The translations under genes were made by a program, and so were the position numbers. A stretch of DNA of 64,000 bases, from NCBI RefSeq assembly GCF_018279165.1, contig NZ_CP047289.1:372001-436000 (forward strand), given 5' to 3'. Within the stretch, counting starts at the first letter, position 1, and every line of letters starts with the position of its first letter. Below the pieces are notes generated by a model that made no database searches, had not been told where the DNA came from, and saw only the letters and a program-made list of their open reading frames with translations. Of the stretch, positions 8,732-17,430 are shown piece by piece. Source of the stretch: Falsirhodobacter algicola (lineage in GTDB: Bacteria; Pseudomonadota; Alphaproteobacteria; Rhodobacterales; Rhodobacteraceae).

Positions 8732-11242
8732 TCATGCGCGGTAGGCGGCGCTGAGCGTTTCCACCAGATTGTCGGCGTCATAGGGTTTGCGCACCACGGG
8801 CACGTCCTGCATTCCGCCCGGCAGCGCCGAACCTTCGTCATAGCCGGTGGCGAAGACGAAGGGGATGGCGCGGGCGCGCAGCGCCTCGGCGACGGGGATC
8901 GACGTCTCATGGCCGAGGTTCACGTCCAGCATCGCCAGTTCCACGCCGCCTGTTTCGAGAATCTCCAGCGCCTGCGCGACGTTGCGTGCCAGCGAGATGC
9001 GGGTGAACCCGGCCTCCTCCAGCATCGCCTCCACATCCATGGCGATAAGAAGCTGATCCTCCAGCAGAAGGACATGGGCCTCTTCGGGAATGCCGGTGGG
9101 GGAGGGTGTGGGAGTGTCGGTGGGCAATGGTTTATCCTCAAAACGTACATGACGGCCGGGAAGCACGAATTCTGCCTCCACGCCGCTCGGGTGGTAATCG
9201 ATGCGGCTGCTGCCGCCGAGATCGAAGGGAAGGGAGCGTTCCAGCAAGAGGGAGCCGAACCCCTTGCGGTCGGGCGCGATGACGGGCGGGCCGCCGCTTT
9301 CGCGCCACGTCAACCGGCATGTCCCGTCGGTAGAGGGGGTCCAGCGGACATCCAGCCGCCCGCCGGGCCGCGACAGCGCGCCGTATTTGGCCGCATTCGT
9401 CGCCATTTCATGCAGGATCTGCGCCATGACCGAGAAGCTGCGGCTGTCGAGCGTGGCGCCCGGCCCCTCCAGCCGGATCTCGGACGATCCGCGATAGGGG
9501 GAGAGTTCGGCCTGCAGCAGCGCATGGAGCGAGCCGCCGCCATCGCCGCGCATCACCTGATCATGGGCATGCGACAGCGCCTGAATGCGGCCCTTCAGTG
9601 CCGCGACATAGCTTTCCAGCGTCCGGCCCTCTTCGACCGGGTGGCCGATCACCGATTTGATGACGGCCAGGATGTTCTTCACGCGGTGGTTCAACTCGTC
9701 GTTCAGCACGCGCTGGCGCAGATCGGCGCGGGCGCGTTCCTCGCTAAGGAGTTCGTTGTGCAGAAGGACGATCTCCACCAGCGTGGTGCGCAGGGCATGG
9801 GCGGTTTCCAGATCGTCCACGTTCCACGGGCGGCAGCGGCGATGCACGTCCTGCTTCCACAATTCGAAGCTGCGGCGCGGTGTCAGCCGGTCGCCGAAGG
9901 GGCCGGTTTCGTACACCTTTTCGGGGTTGCCCGCCCAGACGAGGGTCTGGATCTGCTCGCGCCGGAAGAACAGGATCCAGTCCCGCGGCAATTGCGAGAC
10001 GGGAACCGCCAGAAGCCCCGCCGCGCGGTCGTGGAAGGATTCGGCGATGGGCAGGTGATCGACAAGGCAGTTCGTCGCCCAGACATCGCCCGCCGCTTGC
10101 TGTTCCAGCAGCGGCAGCAGGGTGTCCAGCGCCTCTTCGTCCGGCACGCTGCCGCGGGTGAAGAGGTTGCCGCCGACGCGGATCGCGATGCCGTCGCAAT
10201 CGAGCAGTTCCGACAGTTCCTCGATCCCTTGGCTAAGGAGTTCGGGCACATCCTGCGACGTGTCCAGCCGCGACAGCCGTTCCAGACGCGCGCGGGTGTT
10301 CGCGGCCATGTCCAGCTTGCGCTTGCGCAAAAGCGTGCCGAGATGCAGCGACAGAAACTCGCCGAACATCTCGGCTGCGACGCGTTCGGCCATGGGCAGC
10401 AGGCGGGGGCTGTAATGGTGGCAGGCGATCAACCCCCACAGCGCGCCGTCCACGATGATCGAGATCGACATCGACGCCGCCACGCCCATGTTGCGCAGAT
10501 ATTCGCAATGCACCGGCGAGACGGAGCGCAGATGCGCCTGCGACATGTCGAGGGGCGTGCCTTCGAAGAGTTCAGGCAGGATCGGCACCCGTTCGGCCGA
10601 GGCGTCGGAGATGAGGCGGATGGTGTTGGCCAGATAGAGCCGCCGCGCCTGCACCGGAATGTCGGCGGCGGGGAAATACTGACCGAGGAAGCTTTCCAGC
10701 CCCTCGCGCCGTTCTTCGGCCATCACGCGGCCCGCGCCGTCGGGGCCGAATTCGTAGGCCATCACGCGGTCATAGCCGAGATGCGCCCGGATGAGCTTGG
10801 TCGCGGCGGCGATCAGCTCCTCCATGGAGACGATGCCGCCGATGCGGTCCATCATCAGCCGCGTCAGTTGCAGCGGCGGGAAGGGGGTTTCGGTGGCGGG
10901 CTCCACCTCCAGAATGGTGGCGGCGCCGTTGCGGTGCAGCGCCATGTCCACCCGGCGGCCCGAGCGCAGCGGCACATCGAACACGAGCGCGGGCCGCGTC
11001 TGCGTCAGCGCCACCTCGCGCGCGGCGCGCAGCTGGCGCGCGACGGCGGGGGTGAAGATGTCGTCCAGACTTTCGCCGTTGCGCACGCCCTCGCGCCCGA
11101 GGATCTGGGCGCAGTTGGCCGAATGTTGGCGCAGCAGGTCCATGCCGCTGTCGAAGGCGAGCATCGCGCCGAAGGGCTGGATCGTGCCGGGGATGTGGAT
11201 CGGTTCGCGATCGCAATTGGTCAGGGTGACAGGCTCTGTCAT
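8732..11242 (-). CDS. bphP: Bacteriophytochrome hybrid HWE histidine kinase with C-terminal receiver domain
   Basis: An 836-residue red/far-red sensor. The N-terminal PAS segment has the biliverdin-attachment Cys10 in TNCDREPIHIPG. The GAF domain (about 130-300) shows YFPAADIPVQARRLY and RSVSPVHCEYLRNMG; the PHY domain contains the tongue motif PRRSFELWKQ. The kinase is of the HWE type: His519 in ELNHRVKNILAV, LHEMATNAAKYGALS, and the name-giving WRE in TWRESGGPPV. A receiver domain follows with Asp773 in AMLDVNLG. The likely role is light-controlled phosphorelay through the fused receiver, with an unknown final output. The ATG at 11242 overlaps the bphO stop (ATGA), so biliverdin synthesis and sensor are coupled; the longer open frame upstream is not used. 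Confidence 0.93.
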   Translation of the reverse strand: MTEPVTLTNCDREPIHIPGTIQPFGAMLAFDSGMDLLRQHSANCAQILGREGVRNGESLDDIFTPAVARQLRAAREVALTQTRPALVFDVPLRSGRRVDMALHRNGAATILEVEPATETPFPPLQLTRLMMDRIGGIVSMEELIAAATKLIRAHLGYDRVMAYEFGPDGAGRVMAEERREGLESFLGQYFPAADIPVQARRLYLANTIRLISDASAERVPILPELFEGTPLDMSQAHLRSVSPVHCEYLRNMGVAASMSISIIVDGALWGLIACHHYSPRLLPMAERVAAEMFGEFLSLHLGTLLRKRKLDMAANTRARLERLSRLDTSQDVPELLSQGIEELSELLDCDGIAIRVGGNLFTRGSVPDEEALDTLLPLLEQQAAGDVWATNCLVDHLPIAESFHDRAAGLLAVPVSQLPRDWILFFRREQIQTLVWAGNPEKVYETGPFGDRLTPRRSFELWKQDVHRRCRPWNVDDLETAHALRTTLVEIVLLHNELLSEERARADLRQRVLNDELNHRVKNILAVIKSVIGHPVEEGRTLESYVAALKGRIQALSHAHDQVMRGDGGGSLHALLQAELSPYRGSSEIRLEGPGATLDSRSFSVMAQILHEMATNAAKYGALSRPGGRLDVRWTPSTDGTCRLTWRESGGPPVIAPDRKGFGSLLLERSLPFDLGGSSRIDYHPSGVEAEFVLPGRHVRFEDKPLPTDTPTPSPTGIPEEAHVLLLEDQLLIAMDVEAMLEEAGFTRISLARNVAQALEILETGGVELAMLDVNLGHETSIPVAEALRARAIPFVFATGYDEGSALPGGMQDVPVVRKPYDADNLVETLSAAYRA

Positions 11243-11775
11243 GTCGGTTCCTTGGCGAAGGCGGCCTGCGCCCACTCGAATGTCAGGATGGCGCCTTCGG
11301 CGGCGGCATCCGCGTCATACCCCTCGGCCGCCTCCAGTCGGGCGAGGAAGGCCGTCCAGCTGCTGGCATCGCCCGCAAGATGCCGCGCGCCGTGATCCGT
11401 CGTCAGCCCCAGCGTGGCCGCACGGCGGCACAGGATCTGCCCGCCGAGCGCCGCCCCTTCGGTGACATAGAGGCAGCCGAGCAGCGCGCTTCCCGTCAGC
11501 GGCGGCGCGGGCCGGACCTCCGGCAGCGGCAGGCCCAGATCGGCCATGTCGGCGTTCAGCGCGGGCAGCAGGGTGCGGGGGCGCCAGCCGTCCACCTCCA
11601 CCCCGGCCAAGGCGGGGTCGATCATCGCGCGGAACCGGTGATTGGCCCGAAGATAGGTGTGGTAGCTGTCGAGGCTGTCGAAGCTGCCGACGGCCATGTC
11701 GAGGGCATGATGAACCAAGGCCGTCGCATCGCGCAACCGCCAGCGTCTTTCGGAAAGTCGCCCTGTTCGTTCCAT
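11239..11775 (-). CDS. bphO: Heme oxygenase (biliverdin-forming, BphO type)
   Basis: A 178-residue heme oxygenase. The proximal heme ligand is His22 in LRDATALVHHALD, and the distal helix region is recognisable in GCLYVTEGAALGG. It opens heme to biliverdin, the chromophore of the phytochrome encoded immediately downstream, with a 4-base overlap. The open frame extends upstream to 12150, but that part is antisense to fabF; the ATG at 11775 gives a normal heme oxygenase N-terminus. The pair sits as an island between acpP and fabF on the opposite strand. Confidence 0.9.
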   Translation of the reverse strand: MERTGRLSERRWRLRDATALVHHALDMAVGSFDSLDSYHTYLRANHRFRAMIDPALAGVEVDGWRPRTLLPALNADMADLGLPLPEVRPAPPLTGSALLGCLYVTEGAALGGQILCRRAATLGLTTDHGARHLAGDASSWTAFLARLEAAEGYDADAAAEGAILTFEWAQAAFAKEPT

Positions 11776-11853
11776 CGTGGCCAAATTAGCGGGAAAGCCC
11801 TGCTGCGCAAGGAGGAAATCTGCCCACTGGCGGCGGGCATGGGGCGGCTTATG

Positions 11854-11887
11854 TTGCAGCGCTCTGCCGCCTTGTGTATCAGGCGGC
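11854..11887 (+). promoter_or_regulatory. fabF promoter with overlapping palindrome
   Basis: TTGCAG (11854-11859), 17-base spacer, TATCAG (11877-11882), about 30 bases before the fabF start. A perfect inverted repeat GCCGCCT-N8-AGGCGGC (11866-11887) covers the -10 element and is placed like an operator. Promoter is inferred by eye; the regulator is unknown. Confidence 0.45.
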
Positions 11888-11911
11888 AAACTCACCGAAA
11901 GGAAGTCGTTC

Positions 11912-13174
11912 ATGCGTCGCGTCGTCATCACGGGTCTGGGACTGGTCACGCCGTTGGCCTCTGGCGTGGAGGAGACGTGGGAACGGCTTCTGGCTGGCCA
12001 GTCGGGCGCGGGCACGATCACCCGGTTCGATCCGTCGGGCGTGGTGACGAAATACGCCTGCGAAGTGCCGCGCGGCGATGGGACGAACGGCACCTTCAAC
12101 CCTGACGACTGGATGGAGCCGAAGGACCAGCGCAAGGTCGATGACTTCATCGTCTATGGCATGGCGGCGGCGGCGCAGGCCGTGGCCGATTCCGGCTGGA
12201 CCCCCGCCACCGACGAAGAGCGCGACCGCACCGGCGTCATGATCGGCTCGGGCATCGGCGGGCTGAGCACGATCGCCGAGACGGCCGTCCTCATCAAGGA
12301 GAAGGGGGCCAAGCGCGTCTCGCCGTTTTTCATCCCCGGCTCGCTCATCAACCTCGTCTCGGGGCAGGTGTCGATCCGCTTCGGGTTCCGCGGGCCGAAC
12401 CACGCGGTCGTCACCGCCTGTTCCACCGGGGCGCATGCCATCGGGGATGCGGCGCGGATCATCGCCTTCGGGGATGCGGATGTGATGGTGGCGGGCGGCG
12501 CCGAGAGCCCCATTTCCGAAATCGGGATCGCGGGCTTCAACGCCTGCAAGGCGCTGTCGACCAAGCGCGCCGACGATCCGGCCAAGGCCAGCCGCCCCTA
12601 TGACGCCGACCGCGATGGGTTCGTCATGGGCGAGGGCGCGGGCATCGTCGTGCTGGAGGAATACGAACACGCCGTCGCGCGCGGGGCCAAGATCTATGCC
12701 GAGGTACTGGGCTATGGCATGTCGGGCGACGCCTATCACATCACCGCCCCGTCCGAGGATGGCGATGGCGGTTACCGCGCCATGCAGGCCGCTCTGAAAC
12801 GCGCCGGGATGGAGCCGTCGCAAGTCGATTACATCAACGCCCACGGCACCAGCACCATGGCCGACACGATCGAACTCGGCGCGGTGGAGCGTCTTCTGGG
12901 CGATCACGCGGCCAATGCCACGATGAGCAGCACGAAATCCTCCATCGGGCACCTTCTGGGCGCGGCGGGTTCCGTGGAGGCGATCTTCTGCGTGCTGGCG
13001 ATCCGCGATCAGATCGCGCCGCCCACGATCAACCTCGACACCCCGGCGGTGGAGGCCAAGCTCGATCTGGCGCCGAACGCCGCCGTGAAGCGCAAGATCG
13101 ATGTCGCGCTGTCGAACTCGTTCGGGTTCGGCGGTACGAATGCCAGCCTCGTGCTGGGCCGGGTGACCGGCTGA
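11912..13174 (+). CDS. fabF: 3-oxoacyl-ACP synthase II
   Basis: A 420-residue condensing enzyme of KAS II type, elongating acyl-ACP with malonyl-ACP. It begins MRRVVITGLGLVTPLASG. The catalytic triad is visible: Cys170 in VVTACSTGAHA, His in NAHGTSTMADTIE and His in SSIGHLLGAAGSVEA. The ATG at 11912 is preceded by AAAGGAAG. The stop codon shares one base with the mltG start (TGATG), so the two genes form an operon. Confidence 0.97.
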   Translation: MRRVVITGLGLVTPLASGVEETWERLLAGQSGAGTITRFDPSGVVTKYACEVPRGDGTNGTFNPDDWMEPKDQRKVDDFIVYGMAAAAQAVADSGWTPATDEERDRTGVMIGSGIGGLSTIAETAVLIKEKGAKRVSPFFIPGSLINLVSGQVSIRFGFRGPNHAVVTACSTGAHAIGDAARIIAFGDADVMVAGGAESPISEIGIAGFNACKALSTKRADDPAKASRPYDADRDGFVMGEGAGIVVLEEYEHAVARGAKIYAEVLGYGMSGDAYHITAPSEDGDGGYRAMQAALKRAGMEPSQVDYINAHGTSTMADTIELGAVERLLGDHAANATMSSTKSSIGHLLGAAGSVEAIFCVLAIRDQIAPPTINLDTPAVEAKLDLAPNAAVKRKIDVALSNSFGFGGTNASLVLGRVTG

Positions 13175-14349
13175 TGTGGAAATCCGTCGCCTCGAACGCG
13201 CTGACGCTGTTCGTCGTTGTTCTGGTTCTGGTGGCGGGCCTCATCGCGTGGGGGCGGCAGACGTTCTATGAACCCGGCCCGCTGGCCGAACCGATCTGCC
13301 TGCGGGTGGACCGGGGCGATTCCACCGCCGTCATCGCCCGCACGCTGCACGGGCAGGGCGCGATCCGCAGCGATCAGGTGTACCGCATCGGCGCCAGCTA
13401 TACCGACATGGCGGGGCGCGAGAAGTTCGGCAGCTACCTGATCCCGGCGGGCGCCTCGATGCCGCAGATCCTCGAGATCGTGACCACGGGCGGGCAATCC
13501 ACCTGCGGGCGCGAGATCAACCTTCAGATCGGGGTCTCCGCCTCGCAGATGGTGCTGCGCGATCTGAACCCGGCCACCGGCCGGTTCGAGGAGATCGCGA
13601 AATACGATCCCGCCGCCGGCGAGGCCCCGGCCGAATTCGACGGCCCCGAAGACGATCTGCGCCTGCGCGTGACGCTGGCCGAGGGCGTGACCAGCTGGCA
13701 GGTGGTGGACGGGCTGAAGCATGCCGATTTCCTGACCGGCGATGTGGAGGACATCCCCGCCGAGGGCAGCCTCGCCCCCGACAGCTATGAGATCGCGGCG
13801 GGCGAAACCCGCGCCGATCTGCTGGCCGAGATGGCCGAACGCCAGACCCGCATCCTTGCCGAGCAGTGGGAGAGCCGCGACGAGGATCTGCCCTATGACA
13901 GCCCCGAAGAGGCGCTGATCATGGCCTCCATCGTGGAGAAGGAGACCGGCATCGCGAGCGAGCGGCCGATGGTCGCCAGCGTCTTCGTGAACCGCCTGCG
14001 TCAGGGGATGCGCCTGCAGACGGACCCGACGGTCATCTATGGCGTGACGGGCGGCGAGGGGATTCTGGGCCGCGGCCTGCGGGCGAGCGAGCTGCGCGCG
14101 CGCACCCCCTACAATACCTATGTCATCGACGGGCTGCCGCCGACGCCGATCGCCAATCCCGGCCGCCTCAGCATCGAAGCGGCGCTGCATCCAGCCGAAT
14201 CCGACTATGTCTTCTTCGTCGCCGACGGTTCGGGCGGGCACGCCTTTGCCCGGACGTTGGAGGAGCACAACGCCAATGTGGCCAAATGGCGCGAGATCGA
14301 ACGTGCCCGCGGCGAGGAGCCGGAGGGCGGCGTTCAGACCCGCCAGTGA
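13174..14349 (+). CDS. mltG: Endolytic murein transglycosylase MltG (YceG-like)
   Basis: A 391-residue inner-membrane lytic transglycosylase that cuts nascent peptidoglycan and ends glycan strands. One N-terminal membrane segment (about residues 9-27) is followed by a periplasmic YceG domain. The catalytic Glu255 lies in ASIVEKETG, followed by ASVFVNRLRQGMRLQTDPTV and LPPTPIANPG, the family signatures. Overlaps fabF by one base. The GTA cluster begins 152 bases downstream. Confidence 0.93.
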   Translation: MWKSVASNALTLFVVVLVLVAGLIAWGRQTFYEPGPLAEPICLRVDRGDSTAVIARTLHGQGAIRSDQVYRIGASYTDMAGREKFGSYLIPAGASMPQILEIVTTGGQSTCGREINLQIGVSASQMVLRDLNPATGRFEEIAKYDPAAGEAPAEFDGPEDDLRLRVTLAEGVTSWQVVDGLKHADFLTGDVEDIPAEGSLAPDSYEIAAGETRADLLAEMAERQTRILAEQWESRDEDLPYDSPEEALIMASIVEKETGIASERPMVASVFVNRLRQGMRLQTDPTVIYGVTGGEGILGRGLRASELRARTPYNTYVIDGLPPTPIANPGRLSIEAALHPAESDYVFFVADGSGGHAFARTLEEHNANVAKWREIERARGEEPEGGVQTRQ

Positions 14350-14380
14350 TGCGGGGCGCCGGACGGTGCCTTTGCCCGAT

Positions 14381-14459
14381 CTTAGGGCTAAGGGCCTAAA
14401 GCTGGGACCATGCTGGATGACATGAAGAACGGCCCGGGGGGAAACCCTCGGGCCTTTTT
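14381..14459 (+). promoter_or_regulatory. GTA leader: overlapping inverted repeats and terminator-like hairpin
   Basis: The 152-base gap between mltG and g1 contains CTTAG-GG-CTAAG (14381-14392), whose left arm can also pair with CCTAA (14395-14399). A strong hairpin follows, with a GC-rich 9-10 bp stem (14431-14454), loop GGAAAC or similar, and five T (14455-14459). As a terminator it would end the fabF-mltG operon; but it lies only 43 bases before g1, leaving little room for a promoter behind it. Either the GTA promoter is squeezed into 14460-14501 or transcription must read through. Confidence 0.55.
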
Positions 14460-14501
14460 CGTTCGCGCGTGCGGGAACACACGGCATGGGAGACGCGAGA
14501 C

Positions 14502-14813
14502 ATGGACAGGGACCATTCGGATGGGGCGCCGCAGGTGGACCTCTTGGCCGAGACGGAGCGGCTTTACCGCGAGGTGGCCGAGGAACTGGCCGTCGCGACG
14601 CGCCGGATCGGCGAGGGCGACATGTCCGAGATCGCGAACACGGTGCGTGCGGCCAAGGATCTGCGCGCGGCGCTGCATATGGTGATGGATGAAAGGACAC
14701 GGCTTGAGAAACTGCGCAGACAGGCGGGAGAGGGCGGCGGAACGGGCATCGACTTGGACGCCGCCCGCGATGAAATCGGGCGCCGCCTCGCTTGCCTTCG
14801 CGCCGCAGGATGA
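14502..14813 (+). CDS. g1: GTA gp1, small terminase-like protein
   Basis: A 103-residue, mostly helical and charged protein at the head of the GTA cluster. Its position, size and sequence style (AETERLYREVAEELAVATRR, then a conserved ARDEIGRRLACLRAAG tail) fit gp1 of the Rhodobacter capsulatus GTA, which has been proposed to be the small terminase subunit. The ATG at 14502 is preferred over one 33 bases upstream. Its last 44 bases overlap the start of the large terminase gene in another frame, which supports coupled synthesis. Confidence 0.75.
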   Translation: MDRDHSDGAPQVDLLAETERLYREVAEELAVATRRIGEGDMSEIANTVRAAKDLRAALHMVMDERTRLEKLRRQAGEGGGTGIDLDAARDEIGRRLACLRAAG

Positions 14814-16113
14814 GGTGGAGGCCTTTCTTGCGGCGCTGTCGGAGGGGGCGGTGGCGGCGCTGCCGTGGCTCTTTGCCTTCTGGGCGCTGCCCCATCAGCT
14901 TCCGCCGCCGGGGGATTGGAAGACATGGGTGATCATGGGCGGTCGCGGCGCGGGCAAGACGCGCGCCGGGGCCGAATGGGTGCGCGCCGAGGTGGAGGGC
15001 GCGCGCCCGCACGATCCGGGGCGCGCGCGGCGCGTGGCGCTGGTGGGCGAAACGATCGATCAGGTGCGCGAGGTGATGATCTTCGGCGACAGCGGCATCC
15101 TGGCCTGCAGCCCACCCGACCGCCGCCCGGACTGGGAGGCGGGGCGGCGGCGGCTGGTCTGGCCGAATGGCGCGGTGGCGCAGGTGTTTTCGGCGCATGA
15201 GCCGGAATCGCTGCGCGGCCCGCAATTCGATGCGGCGTGGGTCGACGAGCTTGCGAAATGGAAGAAGGCCGCCGACACATGGGACATGCTGCAATTCGCG
15301 CTGCGGCTGGGCGCGCATCCGCGGCAGGTCGTGACCACGACGCCGCGGGATGTGGCGGTGCTGAAGGCGATCCTGAAAACCCCGTCCACCACCCTGACTC
15401 ATGCCCCGACCGAGGCGAACCGCGCATGGCTTGCGCCCAGTTTCCTGACCGAGGTGCGCGCCCGCTATGCCGGCACGCGCCTTGGGGCGCAGGAACTGGA
15501 CGGGATGCTTCTGGAGGATGTGGAGGGTGCGCTCTGGTCCACCCGCGCGCTGGAGGCGGCGCGTCTGGATGCGCCGCCCGTGTTCGACCGGATCGTGGTG
15601 GCGGTGGACCCGCCGGTGACGGGCCATGCCGGATCGGACGCCTGCGGCATCGTCGTGGTGGGGGCCGTGATGCAGGGCCCGCCGCAGACATGGCGCGCCG
15701 TAGTATTGGAGGATGCGAGCGTGGAGGCCGCGAGCCCCGACACATGGGCGCGTGCGGCGCTGGCGGCCATGGCGCGGCACGGCGCGGACCGGCTGATCGC
15801 CGAGGTCAACCAAGGCGGCGATCTGGTGGAGACGGTGATCCGCGGCATCGACCCCATGGTGCCGTTCCGCGCGGTGCGCGCCAGCCGGGGGAAGGCCGCG
15901 CGGGCCGAACCCATCGCCGCGCTGTATGAACAGGGCCGCGTGCGGCATCTGCGCGGCCTTGCCCGGCTGGAGGACGAGATGTGCCGCATGACCCTGCGCG
16001 GGTATGAGGGCAAGGGATCGCCGGACCGGGTCGATGCCCTCGTCTGGGCCTTGTGGGAGCTGATGGTGGACCCGGCTGCGGGCTGGCGGCAGCCGCAGGT
16101 GCGGGGGCTCTGA
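14770..16113 (+). CDS. g2: GTA gp2, large terminase (DNA-packaging ATPase/nuclease)
   Basis: A 447-residue TerL that drives DNA into the GTA head and cuts it. The ATPase half has Walker A GGRGAGKTRAGAEW near residue 60 and Walker B FDAAWVDELAKW. The RNase H-like nuclease half has the acidic residues in VAVDPPVTGH, LIAEVNQGGD and SPDRVDALVWAL. In GTAs this enzyme packages host DNA by headful cutting with little sequence specificity. The ATG at 14770 lies inside g1, overlapping it by 44 bases; an in-frame extension further upstream is not homologous. Confidence 0.93.
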   Translation: MKSGAASLAFAPQDEVEAFLAALSEGAVAALPWLFAFWALPHQLPPPGDWKTWVIMGGRGAGKTRAGAEWVRAEVEGARPHDPGRARRVALVGETIDQVREVMIFGDSGILACSPPDRRPDWEAGRRRLVWPNGAVAQVFSAHEPESLRGPQFDAAWVDELAKWKKAADTWDMLQFALRLGAHPRQVVTTTPRDVAVLKAILKTPSTTLTHAPTEANRAWLAPSFLTEVRARYAGTRLGAQELDGMLLEDVEGALWSTRALEAARLDAPPVFDRIVVAVDPPVTGHAGSDACGIVVVGAVMQGPPQTWRAVVLEDASVEAASPDTWARAALAAMARHGADRLIAEVNQGGDLVETVIRGIDPMVPFRAVRASRGKAARAEPIAALYEQGRVRHLRGLARLEDEMCRMTLRGYEGKGSPDRVDALVWALWELMVDPAAGWRQPQVRGL

Positions 16114-16147
16114 CCCTCCGCGCGGAGGGGTTAAGGGATGTTAACCC
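16114..16147 (+). repeat. Two adjacent palindromes in the g2-g3 gap
   Basis: Directly behind the g2 stop is the perfect 16-bp palindrome CCCTCCGCGCGGAGGG (16114-16129), then an inverted repeat GGGTTAA-N6-TTAACCC (16128-16147). The 150-base gap is the longest inside the GTA cluster. No good T-run follows, so this is more likely an RNA-processing or protein-binding site than a simple terminator. The TTAA-N6-TTAA spacing is one base short of a CtrA box. Confidence 0.6.
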
Positions 16148-16263
16148 TTCCGCCGTAGATTGGCTTCAACGGACAAGGGATGTCCGGGATTTGCGAGACA
16201 GCGACGACGGTAGGGCCGCGCATGGGGCGCGGGCCGGTGGCGGCTTGCCGGATGGAGGTGCGG

Positions 16264-17430
16264 ATGTTCGATTTCCTGAAACGGGGCGCGGCGACGGCGC
16301 CGGAGGCGAAGGCCTCGGCGACGGGGCCGGTGATCTCGTATCAGAGTTCGGGGCGCGTGGCATGGAGCCCGCGCGACGCGGTCAGCCTGACGCGGACCGG
16401 CTTTCAGGCCAACCCGATCGCCTTTCGTGCGGTGAAGATCATCGCCGAGGCGGCGGCGGCGCTGCCGATGATCTGCCAGGATGCGGAGCGCCGGTTCGAC
16501 GTGCATCCGCTGCTGGAGTTGATCCGCCGCCCGAACGCGGCGCAGGGGCGGGCCGATTTCTTCGAGGCGCTCTATGCGCAGCTTCTGCTGTTCGGCAATG
16601 CCTATCTGGAGGCGGTGGCGGGCACGCGCCTTCCGTCCGAACTGCATGTGCTGCGGGCCGACCGCATGAATCTCGTGCCCGGCCCGGACGGCTGGCCCGC
16701 CGCCTACGACTACACCGTGGGCGGGCGCAGTCTGCGCTTCGATATGACGGGGGGGCTTCAGCCGATCTGCCATATCAAGACGTTCCACCCGCAGGACGAT
16801 CATTACGGCCTGTCGCCGATGCAGGCGGCGGCGGTGGCGCTGGATGTGCACAGCTCCGCCTCGCGCTGGTCGAAGGCGCTGCTGGACAACGCCGCCCGCC
16901 CGTCGGGGGCGATCGTCTACAAGGGCAGCGACGGGCAGGGCACACTTTCTGCGGATCAGTACGACCGGTTGGTGACCGAGATCGAGATGAACCATCAGGG
17001 CGCGCGCAATGCGGGCCGCCCGATGCTTCTGGAGGGCGGGCTGGATTGGAAACCGATGGGGTTCAGCCCGTCGGACATGGAGTTCCACGAGACCAAGCTG
17101 GCGGCCGCGCGCGAGATCGCGATCGCCTTCGGGGTGCCGCCGATGATCCTCGGGATTCCGGGGGAGGCGACCTATGCCAACTATCAGGAGGCGAACCGCG
17201 CCTTCTACCGCCTGACGGTGCTGCCGCTGGCGATGAAGGTGGCGGCGGCGGTGTCGCATTGGTTGGCGGCCTTCGGCGGGGAGGAGGTGGAACTGCGCCC
17301 CGATCTGGATCAGGTGCCCGCCCTTGCGGTGGAGCGGGATCAGCAATGGACGCGGGTCGGCGGGGCGGAGTTCCTGACCACCGCCGAGAAGCGGATGCTC
17401 TTGGGCCTGCCGAGGCTGGCGGAGGAATGA
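16264..17430 (+). CDS. g3: GTA gp3, portal protein (HK97 family)
   Basis: A 388-residue phage portal protein forming the ring at the head vertex through which DNA enters and to which the tail attaches. Family features: RTGFQANPIAFRAVKIIAEA, HPLLELIRRPNA, HIKTFHPQDDHYGLSP and PPMILGIPGEATYANYQEAN. The ATG at 16264, preceded by GGAGGTG, gives the normal N-terminus MFDFLKRG; the upstream in-frame extension covers the palindromic gap. Its stop overlaps the next gene's start (ATGA). Confidence 0.93.
   Translation: MFDFLKRGAATAPEAKASATGPVISYQSSGRVAWSPRDAVSLTRTGFQANPIAFRAVKIIAEAAAALPMICQDAERRFDVHPLLELIRRPNAAQGRADFFEALYAQLLLFGNAYLEAVAGTRLPSELHVLRADRMNLVPGPDGWPAAYDYTVGGRSLRFDMTGGLQPICHIKTFHPQDDHYGLSPMQAAAVALDVHSSASRWSKALLDNAARPSGAIVYKGSDGQGTLSADQYDRLVTEIEMNHQGARNAGRPMLLEGGLDWKPMGFSPSDMEFHETKLAAAREIAIAFGVPPMILGIPGEATYANYQEANRAFYRLTVLPLAMKVAAAVSHWLAAFGGEEVELRPDLDQVPALAVERDQQWTRVGGAEFLTTAEKRMLLGLPRLAEE

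Noticed and set aside
14410-14685. 91-codon frame starting in the GTA leader
   Set aside because: It runs through the hairpin and then out of frame inside g1; composition is Arg/Trp-rich shadow and the start lacks a ribosome site.
16128-16147. True CtrA box in the g2-g3 gap
   Set aside because: TTAA half-sites are spaced by 6, not 7 bases; reported only as a palindrome.
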